From Hyperoodon ampullatus (taxonomy: Eukaryota > Chordata > Mammalia > Artiodactyla > Ziphiidae): DNA of 64,000 nt. The notes beneath the pieces were generated by a model. That model was not told the origin of the DNA. It worked only from the letters and a program-made list of their open reading frames with translations, and made no database searches. The stretch is from positions 38,097,185-38,161,184 of the forward strand of contig OX457070.1 in the NCBI GenBank assembly GCA_949752795.1, in the 5' to 3' direction. Below are positions 1 through 32,845 of the stretch, one piece after another. Both the position numbers and the translations under genes were made by a program. Each line of letters starts with the position of its first letter. Within the stretch, counting starts at the first letter, position 1.

Positions 1-117
1 GAGGCAGAAGGAATTAGTTCAGATGCGCTAGAAAGAATGTACTAGTCCTTGACCAAAAATATCTCCTATCTGTTGACAGAAGCTTAAGATTCTGAAACCT
101 TTCATGCCACCATCTCC

Positions 118-1108
118 TAAATTAAAAGAATATATGGGCTCATACAACTCAGTATCAAAAAAAAACCCAAACAAACCAATCAAAAAATGGGCAGAAGACC
201 TGAACAGACGTTTTTCAAAAGAAGACATACAGATGGCTAACAGGCATATGAAAAGATGCTTCAAGTCACTAATCATCAGGGAAATGCAAATCAAAACAAC
301 AATGAGATGTCACCTCATACCTATCAGAATGGCTGTCATCAAAAAGTATACAAATAACAAATGTTGGGGACGATGTGGAAAAAAGGGAACCCTTGTGCAC
401 TGTTGGGGGGAATGTAAATGGGCACAGCCACTATGGAAAACAGTATGGAGGTTCCTTAAAAAACTAAAAACAGAACTACCATATGATCCAGTAATTCCGC
501 CCCTGGGTATATATCTGGAAAAAATGAAAACACTAATTCAAAAAGATATGCGCACCCCAATGTTCATAGTGCATTGTTTATAATAGCCAAGACATGGAAG
601 CAACTGAAGTGCCCATCAACAGGTGAATGGATAAAGTTGTGGTGTATGTGCAAAATGGAATACTACTTAGCCGTAAAAAGAATGAAATTCTGACATTTGC
701 AGCAATGTGGATGGACCTGGAGAATACCATGCTTAGTGAAATAAGTCAGACAGAGAAAGACAAATACTGTATTATATTATATCACTTATATGTGGAATCT
801 GAAAAATAATACAAATGAATGTATATGCAAAACAGAAACAAACCCACAGATACAGAAAACAAACAAGTGGTTACCAAAGGGGAGAGGGAAAAGAGGAGGG
901 ACGAATTAGGAGTATGGGATTAACAGATTTAACTATGTATAAAATAGATAAGCAACAAGGATATGTTGTACAGCACAGGGAATTAAAGCCATTATCTTGT
1001 AACAACTTTTAATGGGGTATAATCTGCAAAAATAATGAATCATTATGCTGTATACCTGAAATTAATATAATACTGTAAATCAACTATACTTCAAAATACA
1101 TATATGTA
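118..1108 (+). mobile_element. L1 3' end (ORF2 tail and 3' UTR)
   Basis: Plus-strand LINE-1 fragment. Decayed ORF2 C-terminal sequence ([20 protein letters not shown], then the [11 protein letters not shown] and [16 protein letters not shown] blocks) runs to about 583. It is followed by the usual L1 3' UTR wording ending in TGTAAATCAACTATACTTCAA. Several stops and frameshifts make it inactive. It lies in the PAPOLG intron after exon 13, antisense to the gene. Confidence 0.88.
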
Positions 1109-1429
1109 TATATATAGTCTAGGTGTGTGTGTGTGTGGTAATAGGCTAGGTATCAGAATCATTCAAACTGCCTCACAATTTTGCTTAAATCTGACTCTGA
1201 GAAGTGACAAAAGGCAAAAATCTGTACATATATTCTTATCTCATGTCACTTCCAATTCTGAAACATTAATTTGATGGTATTTCTTAAACACTGATGCTTC
1301 ATGGTCAAGTACAACAGTCATCAAGAAGATTTAATAATTTTGAAAATAGAGAAAGTGTTTTAGAAATGATAAAGCACCATATAAATATGTTATCATCACA
1401 CAGTAGGTAGAGAATTTGAAACGTCTTAC

Positions 1430-22680
<21,251 letters not shown>

Positions 22681-22806
22681 CGCTTCCTGCGTCTCCCTCA
22701 CCGGCGAGTCTTTCGCCCTGGAGTCCTGTTCTTGCTCTTCCCTTCTCCTCCTGTCCACTTTCCTCCGCTCGCTTGTAGCTCGCTTGCTCGCTCACTCTCT
22801 CACTTA

Positions 22807-22821
22807 CTACGGCCGAGGCAT
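22807..22821 (-). promoter_or_regulatory. Possible four-codon upstream ORF in PAPOLG 5' leader
   Basis: Reading the minus strand, ATG CCT CGG CCG TAG encodes MPRP then stops, 126 bases upstream of the main ATG. It is part of the mRNA only if transcription begins above 22821. The ATG context is weak (T at -3). Its regulatory effect is unknown. Confidence 0.3.
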
Positions 22822-23050
22822 CCAACCGAATACTGAAAACACCAGAAATCCGGCTCTATTTATGACAATACAGCGCGGCCGACGCCAATATGGCGCCGCT
22901 TCCCAGCCTGCCCCTCGCCCGTTGCGGCCCCGCCCCTGAAGGCCTGGACCCGCCTTGACCCCGCCCCCTCTCCCTTTGGGTCCCTGGAGGCTCCGGTGGC
23001 CCCGCCCACAGAGGCGCCGGCTCCGGCTGCCGACACCGGTACGAAGGAGC

Positions 23051-23679
23051 GTTTGGTCCCCTCCTTTGTCAGTGTGACTGTCAATCCAGACTAACTGCTT
23101 GGAAGGTAATTTGGAACATGTTTTCCTTGTTTCTCTTATTCTCTTATGAAAGCCTATATCATATATTTTTAAAAACTTCACAACCTTGCCTAGCGAATAC
23201 TATTTTAACTCCTCCATTATACCACACTTTTAATTTAATCGGTTATAGTCATACATAATCTAATTAACCCACTCGTTGAGACTATGTCGTGAAAAGGTCA
23301 CACCCAGGAACGTGTGACTTTGCAGTTACCCCGGAGAGAAGCAAGCTTGTAAATTGGAGGCTAACTGTTCACCTCTAAGTACCGCCCCTGGTTCATGGCA
23401 TTCTAGCAGTTAGGTAAGGGAGGTTGATAGGAAGGCTGGCAGTTTGCAATAGGAGGATAAATACAAGGCTGAATCAAAATCGCACACTTTCAAATAGTGG
23501 AGATCATGTTCCATGTGAGTGTGAGGATGAAAACGGGAAAATGATGACAAATTTTAAAAAGTTAAAGGGCAGAAACAATTTAAAACGCTAAGTCGTTACA
23601 AGGAAAAGAATGTCAAGAAGCTGCTTTTTCTTGGAATGTGACACAGTAGATAGAGAAGATAGAATCGTAGAGAAGACAG
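23051..23679. other. Upstream flank of PAPOLG promoter, unrecognised
   Basis: AT-rich non-repetitive sequence directly beyond the CpG block. No exon, repeat family or clear motif cluster is seen. Confidence 0.4.
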
Positions 23680-24065
23680 AATTATTCATTCAAAAATATT
23701 TATTGAAAATCTAATCTGTGCCAAGCACTGTGTGAGGCTCCGGTGATTTAATTGTGCATAAAACCAGATGTATATTCTTTAATTTTATGGAGTTTAGAGT
23801 TTAGTGAGGAAACAGTCAAATATAAGTGATATTCTTCTGTTGTAGAACTAAATCGCCTACTATGTGTCAGGCACAGGAGATACTTAATTCCCGCTCTTGA
23901 GAATTCACAGTCTAGTGAAGGAGAACAGCATATACAAAGATCATTAAAATATAGTATGGTCCGTGATAAGATGGGGTCAGGGCATTTAGGGAGGCCTAAA
24001 GCAGGCCGCCTAAACTTGAGGGCTGGGAGGGTCAATAGTGGCTTCCTGGAATAGGGTATTCGCTG
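23680..24065 (+). repeat. L2 LINE remnant
   Basis: ATTCATTCAAAAATATTTAT then CTAATCTGTGCCAAGCACTG, later TATGTGTCAGGCACAGGAGA and a gain-of-weight style L2 tail (GGCTTCCTGGAATAGG). It lies just upstream of the PAPOLG promoter block. Confidence 0.65.
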
Positions 24066-24983
24066 ATGGGGGAGTTAGGGCAAACTGCGTACATCTGGCC
24101 CTGGGCCCTGGTAAAAGCACCTTCCTGTCCTCTTGGCACATGGGCCTCGAGGGTCCCTGCTGCCTCTAGGTTTTGTCTAGGGCTCATTGGAAGGGCTTGT
24201 GGTCTCAGCCCAGAAGCATCACAGGGCTAATTCTTCTCCCACCTCTCCCCATCTCCCCAACAGTTTAGGGAATCTTGCCAGACTGGAAGACAGAAAGTCT
24301 CCTTTCCTCAAGGTTTCTAACCAAGACATTTGTTACTAGTTGCATAGAGTTCTCTTCAGGGCTCAGCCTTGTTTCAAACCCCAAAGCCAGAAAGAGTTGC
24401 AGGCTGATTCTGTTATCTGCACAGGGCAGAGTCCTTAACTCAGCACCAGGAACATAGGATTCAATAAATCTAACTCTTATTTACATTGATTACCATAACT
24501 CTTATCTCCTAATTTTTCTCTTTGTTTATGTATTTAATTTTGAAATATTTCTTTTCTTTCTTTCTTTTTTTTCTCTTATAGAATGCTTTTGTTTTGCTTT
24601 TTTCTCTGTATAGAATGCTTTGTTTGCTCTTACCTGCTGCAGTAATTTGGAAGAAAGGTAAACTCTGCTTTCAATTCTACTAGTTCAAGGAAATCCTAAA
24701 GTGTTTCAAAGACAGCTTTAAGCCTTTATTTATGTAATTATCAAAGTCAATGTCAGAACAATACTTTTTAATTCTGTTTTATGTTATTTGTAGTTTGCCT
24801 CATTTTTAGTTGTTTCTTCCCATTTTCCCCATCTTTGTTAATCTACCTGGGATCGAATGCCAGTCCCCAACCCCCATTTCAATAAGGACACTTTCTTTCA
24901 AAGAAGAATATGTTTTCCTTTGTGTGTGTGTTGGGGGGTGGTCTACATTGTAGCTATACTTTTTAAGCTAAAATTTTCCAATT
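24066..24983. other. Intergenic, mostly unrecognised
   Basis: A moderately GC-rich stretch at 24100-24460 is followed by T-rich sequence including a (TTTC)n run at about 24548-24566. No gene is supported. Confidence 0.4.
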
Positions 24984-24999
24984 ACAAATGTAACCCATG

Positions 25000-25219
25000 G
25001 GACTTCCCTGGCGGTCCAGTGGTTAAGACTTGCCTTCCAATGCAGGGGGTGTGGGCTCGATCCCTGGTCAGTCGATCCCTGATCCCAATGCAGGAGGTGC
25101 TACGATCCCACATGCCTCATGGTCAAAAAACCAAAACATAAAACAGATGCAATATTGTAACAAATTCAATAAAGACTTTAAAAATGGTCCACATCAAAAA
25201 AACAAAACAAAAAAACCCC
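25000..25219 (+). mobile_element. CHR-type SINE with perfect TSD
   Basis: It starts GGGACTTCCCTGGCGGTCCA and ends A-rich. The 16-base duplication ACAAATGTAACCCATG flanks it at 24984-24999 and 25220-25235. The middle contains a short internal repeat (CGATCCCTGGTCA / CGATCCCTGATCC). An (AAAG)n run follows at about 25256-25280. Confidence 0.92.
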
Positions 25220-25565
25220 ACAAATGTAACCCATGTTTGTAAAAAAAAAAAAAAAAAGAAAGAAAGAAAAGAAAAGAAAGAGTGGAAATGTCTCCCTCCC
25301 TTCCATTCCTAACTCCATTTTTACTCCCCAGGGAACCATTATTAACGGCTGGGTATCTCTCCTTCCAGAATGTTTTCAATGTTTTCAATACATTTCAATA
25401 TACAATGTTTTCAATCAAACCGCATATAAACATGTACCAGAGGTTTTGATTTTATTGTTTTTTAATTTTGAAAAAAAAAATAAAGGGGTCGTACCGCACG
25501 TGTTGTCCTGCTCCTTGATTTTTTTGTAACCAAAAACATCATGAGCATCTTTCTATGTTAGTAAA

Positions 25566-25935
25566 TGTTATGGACTGAATTGTGTCCCCAAAATTTCATA
25601 TGTTGAAGTTCTATTTTCCAGCACCCAAGAATGTGACTATATTTGGAGAGTTTAAATAAGGTCATTAGTGTGGCCCCTACTCTAGTACGACTGATGTCCT
25701 TATAAGAAGAGGAAATTTGGACACAGATGGCACAGAGGAAAGGCCATGTGAAAGCACAGGAGAAGACGGCCATTTACAAGCCAAGGAGAGAGGCCTCAGA
25801 AGAAACCAACCCTGCTGACACGTTGTCTCAGATTTCTAGCCTCCAGAACTGTGAGAAAATATATCTTTGTTGTTTAAGCCTCCTACCTAGTCTGTGTTAC
25901 TTTCTTATGGAAGCACTAGCAAACCAATATAGGAA
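25566..25935 (+). mobile_element. MLT1 (MaLR) solo LTR
   Basis: It begins TGTTATGGACTGAATTGTGT and contains TCCTTATAAGAAGAGGAAAT, GGCCATGTGAAAGCACAGGA and CCTCCAGAACTGTGAGAAAA. It ends AGCACTAGCAAACCAATATA. This is the MLT1 LTR layout. No internal coding region is present. Confidence 0.85.
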
Positions 25936-26183
25936 GTATACACCTACTTTTTCTTTTTAACAGTAATATGGTATTCTTTGTCATAAATAATATGTAATAT
26001 TTGTCAAAATATATTTAACCATTTCACTGGTTCATTTGTCTCAGATTTGTTTATATTATAGATAATGCTATAGTAAACATCCTTATACATATATCCTCTA
26101 CACTTGTATCACTAGTCATTAATAGATTCTTAATGATGGGATTACTATGTCAAAGGGTATGTATATTTAAAAATAAAATTTAT

Positions 26184-26761
26184 CAGACAGAGAAAGACAA
26201 ATATGATATCGAAAACATATCACAGAATCTAAAACAATGATACAAATGGGACTTTCCTGGTGGTCCAGTGGCTAAGACTCTGCACTCCCAATGCAGGGGG
26301 CCGGGGTTTGACCCCTGGTCAGGGAACTAGATCCCCTCCTGCCGCAACCAAAAGTTCGCATGCCACAACTAAAGATCCCGCGTGCTGTAACTAAGACTTG
26401 GCGCAGCCAAATAAATAAATATTTTAAAAATAATAAAAAATGATAAAAATGAACTTACAAAACAGAAATAGACTCACAAACATAGAAAACAAGCTTATGG
26501 TTACCAAAGGGGAAAGGGGGGAGGGATAAATTAGGGGTTTGGGATGAGCAGATGCAAATTACTGTATATAAAATAGAGAAACAGCAAGGACCTACTGTAC
26601 AACACAGGGAGCTATACTCAATATCTTGTAACCTATAATGGAAAATAATCTAAAAATATAATCTAATTTCTACATATATTTATAACTGAATCACTTTGCT
26701 GTACACATGAAACTAACACAACATTGTAAATCAACTATACTTCAATAAGAAATAAATAAAT
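26184..26761 (+). mobile_element. 5'-truncated L1 with nested SINE
   Basis: It runs from CAGACAGAGAAAGACAAATA to TGTAAATCAACTATACTTCA plus A-rich tail. The flanking duplication AAAATAAAATTTAT lies at about 26170-26183 and 26762-26775. A CHR SINE at about 26249-26440 is inside, with ATGATACAAATG / ATGATAAAAATG marking its insertion point. Confidence 0.83.
26249..26440 (+). mobile_element. CHR-type SINE nested in L1
   Basis: It starts GGGACTTTCCTGGTGGTCCA and ends in an AATAAATAAATATTTTAAAA tail. Confidence 0.9.
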
Positions 26762-27079
26762 AAAATAAAATTTATATATTCCAAATTGTCCCCTAAGAAG
26801 GTTATACCAATTTACACTCTAACCAACAATGTGTATGAGATGGTCTATTTCCTTAAACCTTCACAAATGCTAGATATTAAAAATGCTTTTTATCCTTATT
26901 ATGAAAATTATAAATGTGCAGAAAAGTAGAGAGAGTAGTAGAATAAAGCCATATACCTATCACTTAGATTTAATAATTACTTTAACATTTTGTCATATGT
27001 TTCACTTTTTTTAAATTGAAGTTTTTTTAAATATAGACATTGTGACTCCTAAATATTTCACTCCTAATATTTTTTTCCT

Positions 27080-28480
27080 CCAGTTTTGCTGAGATATAAT
27101 TGACAAATAGCACTCTGTAAGTTTAAGGTGTACAGCATAATGATTTGATTTATTGGGTTGGCCAAAAATTTCATTTTCTGTAGCATCTTATGGAAAAACT
27201 CGAACTTTTTGGCCAACCCAACACATACATCATGAAGTGATTATCACAGTAGGTTTAGTGACCATCTATCATCTCATATAGATACAAATTTAAAGAAATA
27301 GCAAAAAAATTTTTTCTTTTGGTGAGAACTCAGGATTTACTTTCTTAACTTTCATATGTAACATACAGCAATGTTAATTGTATTTATCATGTTGTACATT
27401 ACATCCCTAGTACTTAGTTGTCATGTAACTGGAAGTTTGTACCTTTTGACTGTCCAATTCCCCCATCCCCACCTCACTCCAAAATGTTCTGATATGCATA
27501 TCTAAATAAGAACACTTCCCTACAGAACCACAATAATATCAACACACCCAAGTTTCCCCCACTTGTCCCCAAAATGTCTTTGCAGCAAGTTTGTTCATAT
27601 TAGAATCCAATCAAGAACTATGATTGCATTTGGTTGTTGGGTCTCTGAAGTGTACTTTAATCTAGAACAGACACTCCTTTTCCTGTCCCTCCTTATCTCC
27701 CTCTTAAACCCTCCAGCTTTTTATTTTTCCTATGACACTGACTTGGAAAGACCAGGATAGTTGTTCCCTAGAATGTCCTAATTTCTGGATTTTTCTGATT
27801 GTCATTTAATAATAACCCCCATATTTTCTATTATTGGAAGTTGACTCTGATGTCTTAGTTAGATTCAGGCTAAACACTGCATCACATAATGGTGTAACTA
27901 GGAGTCACATAATGAAGCTCTGGTTATTCCATTGTTGGTGATATTAAGATTGACCACTGGGTTTACATGGTGACAATCATCTTGGAACTAGCTAGTGATC
28001 TGTGAGGTGATAATTTTGGCACCAGGTGAATATCCAGCTCTCTATCAAACTTTTACCTAGTAGTTTTAGCATTCACTGATAATTCTTGACTTAATTATGT
28101 CCTTAGGGGTTGCAAATTGTGATTTTCAAATTCTGTCTACATTCATAGCTGGCACTTTTCTTGAAAGAAGTGCTTTTCCTCATCAACTAGGACTGTTAGG
28201 TCACCCTGTGATACAATTACTATTGCAAATGAAAAATATTCCTGTCCCTTTCAGAGTAAGAACTTGGTGTAATGGTCACATGCAAAGAAGTTTTTATTTA
28301 TTTTCTTTGCTTGCCTGATTGTTTTATTATTCTTACTTTTTTTTTTGAGTATCATATGGACTCATGGTTTCTTGGATAGTCAGTGTTTTTCAATCAATTA
28401 CAGTCATTGTTCTTTTGATGCTAAAATTGTCCCAAATTTGGCCAATAGGTTCCTCTGTCAAGCTGGTTCCTCTGTTAGTA
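27080..28480 (-). mobile_element. Old L1 3' UTR, antisense, split by a mariner MITE
   Basis: TTGCTGAGATATAATTGACA, ACATCCCTAGTACTTAGTTG, GAACTATGATTGCATTTGGT and TAACTAGGAGTCACATAATG follow the order of an antisense old L1 (L1M) 3' UTR. The MITE at 27151-27226 interrupts it. Confidence 0.65.
27151..27226. mobile_element. Mariner-type MITE, palindromic, complete
   Basis: About 76 bases with long terminal inverted repeats: left TTGGGTTGGCCAAAAA, right TTTTTGGCCAACCCAA. It has a TA flank at left and sits inside antisense L1 sequence. It resembles the mariner-derived MADE-type elements of mammals. The single strand would fold into a long hairpin. Confidence 0.85.
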
Positions 28481-29774
28481 TTCAAAAAGAATTCTTTTAA
28501 ATTAATATAATAGGTTGGAAAGTGGTATTTCTTTGTGATTTTAACTTGCATATTTCTGATCAGTGGTGAAAGTGATCATCTTTCATATTTTACCAGCCAT
28601 TTGTATTGTATTTCTTTCTGTGAGGCTCGCCTATTCATATTTTTTTGTCTTTTTTTTTTTGGTATAAGTGTATTTACACCAATTATCAAGTCTCATCCCT
28701 ACAAATGAAATGTTTTCAGTACTTATTGCCAGTCTCTTCCAGCTGCAACTTCCCTATGCTTGAATTTTTTCTTTTGATCATCTCTTGCTCTAGAATGTGT
28801 CTTGAAATAGCTTATTCATAAAGGGGGTATGTATTCTTAGTTCTGGCATATTTGAAAATGCCCTTCTATTAGATAATAACACTTCCTTGAAAGCTTGGTA
28901 AATGTTGCTTTATTGTTACCTGAAGGGTCTTGGACACTTGTAAGATTCTTATTTTTGAAGATTAAAAAGTCTCCCTAAATAGGCCTTTGTATGACTGTCT
29001 TTTCCTAAAATATGTCTGGAACAAAATAAACATTCAAAAACTTTTCTGAATCTTTTTTAAAGATTAGGTAAAATTTATTTCTACTTTAAAATTTATTATT
29101 GCTTCTGTTTATCAATCACCTTTTTTTTTTCAGTTCATTCAGGTAAATAGAATTTCACCTTGAGAGAGTTTTTAAATGTTAGTACAAGTAATTCAGGAAA
29201 AACTCTTTAAAAATTAATATTTTAGCTTTTTAAGATATACTGGGCTGTTTACTTGTCTGTAGGACAAGTAGGGGCCATATATGTCTTGCTCACCTGCTCA
29301 TCGTCAGAACTTAGCACAGGTGTTAATAAATATTTGTCGAATTAATTTATTTCAAGTATTATTCTCTCTTATATCTTTCTTCATCTCATCGTATCTTCAT
29401 CTTTTTGCCCCAGTTGATAGGCTATCTCCATTTTGCCTTCTCCCTGTAACTTAATATTCTGATGTGTCTGAATGTAATACAAGTACTCAATTAAAAGTTT
29501 TCCATCTCTGAACAATCTTCCATTAACTCTAAGTACTTCCTTTACCTAGCAGATTGTTGTAGCACAGTACTGTTTACACTGGCCATTAGCAGGTTATTAC
29601 TAACACTCTTTGAAAAATGAATAGAAGAGTATGATCATCCCAAAATGACCTTGGGAGCTGGTACTGAGGTTGCCCACATATCATGCCAGGAAGGACTAGG
29701 GTCTCCCCTTCTGCCAGCACTTCGCTTCCTAGGATAGATTTCTACCCCTAACAGAAGGGGCTGCAACTTCTCTT
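28481..29774. other. Intergenic AT-rich sequence
   Basis: Includes probable antisense L1-like scraps (about 28510-28640: CTTGCATATTTCTGATCAGT) and an L2-like end at about 29255-29350 (AGCACAGGTGTTAATAAATA). No gene is supported. Confidence 0.4.
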
Positions 29775-29981
29775 TTTTTTTTTTTTTTGCGATACGCGGG
29801 CCTCTCACTGTTGTGGCCTCTCCCGTTGCGGAGCACAGGCTCCGGACGCGCAGGCTCAGCGGCCATGGCTCACGGGCCCAGCCGCTCCGCGGCATGTGGG
29901 ATCTTCCCAGACCAGGGCACGAACCCGTGTCCCCTGCACCGGCAGGCGGACTCTCAACCACTGCGCCACCAGGGAAGTCCC
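29775..29981 (-). mobile_element. CHR-type SINE (young form) inserted in tail of an older SINE
   Basis: Poly-T, GCGATACGCGGGCCTCTCAC, right end CACCAGGGAAGTCCC, then a second poly-T that belongs to the neighbouring older SINE. Confidence 0.92.
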
Positions 29982-30364
29982 TCTTTTTTTTTTTTAAACC
30001 TTAACTATTTTATTTATTTGGCTGTGTTGGGTCTTCACTGCTGCATGTGGGCTTTATCTAGTTGCGGCAAGCGGGGGCTACTCTTCATTGTGGTGCGTGA
30101 GCTTCTCATTGCAGTGGCTTCTCTTGTTGTGGAGCATGTCCTCTAGGCATGTGGGCTTCAGTAGTTGTGGCATGCAGGCTTCAGTAGTTGTGGCATGCGG
30201 GCTCAGTAGTTGTGGCTCTTGGGCTCTAGAGCGCAGGCTCAGTAGTTGTGGCACACGGGCTTAGTGGCTCCATGGCATGTGGGCTCTTCCTGGACCAGGG
30301 CTCAAACCCATGTCTCCTGCATTGGCAGTTGGATTCTTAACCACTGCGCCACCAGGGAAGTCCC
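29982..30364 (-). mobile_element. CHR-type SINE, long older form
   Basis: TATTTGGCTGTGTTGGGTCT through four partial copies of CAGTAGTTGTGGCA to CACCAGGGAAGTCCC. The outer duplication GGCTGCAACTTCT lies at about 29759-29771 and 30366-30378 and encloses both SINEs, so this one arrived first. Confidence 0.92.
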
Positions 30365-30839
30365 AGGCTGCAACTTCTTAAGGGCCTCTGAGATCCCCAG
30401 GTATTGGGCAGCTGGCACCTAAACTCAGTCACGCTGGCTCTAGTCTCTGTTTCCACATTCTGACAAGGCTGCCCTCTCACAATTTTACTCCAAGAAAGTA
30501 TCATCTCAAGGGACATGTCCCTCTCCTGGAATACACACAGCACCTAGCCATAGCATCCCTCTCTCTAGGATAATGGGAAGACCTGAGACCATGCCATCTT
30601 CTCTTCCTGACCCTTGGCTTGTAAGTTTCCCCATTAAAGAGTGTTCCTTAACTCAAGCTGAATGACCACGTGGAATTCACCTCAAGCCCTGTTGCATGAT
30701 AGGTGGCAACCATGCACGGACTCCCTCCCTACTTTGAACAACAAAAATAAAATATATGGTTGAAATTGTTCTCCATGGATTCATGTCCAATATTGCTTAG
30801 TTGACTTTGAACAAATAGGAGTTGGATACTGTCAGAAAT

Positions 30840-31160
30840 TGATATAGGTTCTGATTGTTTGTGCCCCTCACTCTCCAATTCAAAGGTTAGAACTAGGGTG
30901 GAGGCCTCATGATGGGATTAGTACCCTTAGAAAAAGAAACAGGAAGAAGCTTCCTTTCTCTCTTTGCTTTCTGCTTTATGAGGATACAATGAGAACATTG
31001 ACATCTGCAAGCTAGTAAGAGTGCCCTCACCAGACACCAAATCTGCTGGTACCCCGATCTTGAACTTCCCAGCCTCCAGGACAGTGAGAAAAAATTTTCT
31101 GTGCTTTAAGACACCAAATCTATGGTATCTTGTTATAACAGCCTGAACTAAGACAGGTCC
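30840..31160 (+). mobile_element. MLT1-type (MaLR) LTR fragment
   Basis: CTAGGGTGGAGGCCTCATGA, TGGGATTAGTACCCTTAGAA, CTTCCCAGCCTCCAGGACAG and TGAACTAAGACA are MLT1 landmarks in order. Confidence 0.7.
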
Positions 31161-31199
31161 CCAAGCAAAATTTTAATAGTAGGACATCAGATCTGGATG

Positions 31200-32840
31200 A
31201 AATAAAAAGGAAAAGAAGCAGGCAACAATGACATTTCAGATATGTAGTAATATTTTGTTATCGAATTGTGGGGGATGACAGAGTGGAATGAGGGAGGTAG
31301 TCATAGCGAAGCCACGTTTTTATCAATGTGTGTAGTGTCTCTGGGAAAAGGACCTTACTCTTTAAGGTTTTATGCTTGGATGACTAGTTTGTGCCTCACT
31401 GGGGCCTCAGCCTGTCACCAAGGATGTCAAAGAGGGAGGGGCACCCAAGTGTTACAATTCCTAACAGGCCTCTCAACCTGCTTTTCTTCAGTTCTCTGTG
31501 ACAGGGTGGTCTCTACCACTCCATGTTAGGGGTGTCAGAGGGCACCGTCTAGCATCTTTTGCTTACATCCATAATTTGTTGTCTCCTCAAAGAAAAAGGA
31601 TTACTTTCTGTTTTATTTTGCTACCCAGATCATTCAGCACTGAATTTTAGTGCAAGCCCTCAGTGTTTCTACTGTGAAATTTCTATTGCTGATGCAGATC
31701 TTTTGTTTGTACAATTAATTGCCTAAAAAATGAATTTGGTGCGAAGGAGGGACAAGGCAGGTGCCTATTCATTTTTCTTTATCTAGAATAATATGTAAAG
31801 TCCTGGACATGCTTTAAGCAGTTGAAGAGCCCATTGATTAGATGAGTTTGCCCCTGAGAGCAACTCCAGTTCCAAGTATCTGAATTTCCTGTTTTATGTT
31901 TGTGGGGTGAGGCCCCCTGCATCTTCAAGTATTTTCTTGCATTAAAATCCTGCTAGCTTCATTGGAAGAGCCGTTGCTCTGGGCGCTTTGATGAGCCACA
32001 CCAAGCAAGGCAGCAATCAACAGCTTTCCTAGGAGGCGTCTTAACTGCCTGAAGTTAGGGATCTCAGCAACCCATCCCAGCTCTTTCTTCTCTATACATT
32101 CGGAAGGGCAGAAAAAGTCTTTACACCAATTTAAAAACTTTTCCCCAGAGCTCGGGGGATTAACATATAAACTTAGTGGACAGGGCAGGTAGGTTCCCTG
32201 TTTCCCTCCAAACTGAAGCCAAGATTAATTACGGTATTCACCTGTTCCCGAAACAGGCTGGGTAATGGATCCCGGCTGTGCCCTCCCCGAAGCAGCACTA
32301 ATCCGGTAGTTCTCTCTGTGGACTCGCTGGCTTTGATCAGCTCATGCCCTCTCAGCAGGCCAGCACGGTAGCCGCAGGACACAAGTGTTTAGTTTACAAT
32401 CATGTTAATTTTACTTTTTGTTTGTCTTTAGCAGTTGGAGATTAATGAGTAAAAGGGTGCTTAAATTTTCAACCAGACTTCTAATAGCTTGGTCGCATTG
32501 TTGCTGGCAGTTTTATTACTTTGATTTCCTGAATCAATCAGGTATACGGTTTCCTTGTTCAATCTCGGTTATGGTACAGGAAAAGACAGTCCTACCAGGA
32601 ATTGTTGCTGCCGCTTTGGATTCCACAAAAGGTGATTATGAAAATAACACCTTTGTAATGACTTTTCATAGGATTCCATTGCTGAATGCATCCCTGGCAT
32701 TTTTAACAAACCCAAGTATTTTACAAAGGATGTTGCTATACTCATTTTTTTCATAGCTAAGGAATCAAATGAGCCTTTATCTGATGGGATGGTGAAAATT
32801 AACTCTGAACTGAATTTGGGGTAAATTCTTTAGAAGAGGA
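31200..32840. other. Repeat-poor stretch, candidate conserved non-coding element
   Basis: No transposon family is recognisable over about 1.3 kb, especially 31560-32830. Homeodomain-like cores are dense (TAATTA, AATCAATCA, ACAATTAATTG). A plus-strand open frame of 112 codons at 32418-32756 lacks a recognisable domain and starts without a convincing gene context. I interpret the block as possible regulatory sequence, not a gene. Confidence 0.35.
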
Positions 32841-32845
32841 GGTTG

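Larger units (their letters stand above)
25281..26890 (-). mobile_element. Old L1 3' UTR, antisense, with MLT1 and L1 inserted
   Basis: Segments before, between and after the inserted elements (GGAACCATTATTAACGGCTG, ATGATGGGATTACTATGTCA, CCAAATTGTCCCCTAAGAAG, TACCAATTTACACTCTAACC) read continuously as antisense old L1 3' UTR. The MLT1 LTR and the younger L1 (26184-26761) are later insertions. Confidence 0.55.

Noticed and set aside
104..583. 159-codon frame at the left end as a gene
   Set aside because: It is the decayed C-terminus of L1 ORF2. The same peptide blocks recur at 40.6-41.2 kb.
1..1429. Search for PAPOLG exon 14 (VGLVESK...)
   Set aside because: No matching minus-strand sequence with AG acceptor before 1430. 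The region is L1 plus unique intron.
30062..30300. Regularly spaced CAGTAGTTGTGGCA units that look like a repeat array
   Set aside because: These are internal repeats of the long CHR SINE tail, seen at every long-form copy. There are no unique spacers, so it is not a CRISPR-type array.
32418..32756. 112-codon plus-strand frame in the repeat-poor block as a new gene
   Set aside because: No domain, no promoter or splice context, and a low-information hydrophobic mix. Regulatory DNA is the simpler reading.
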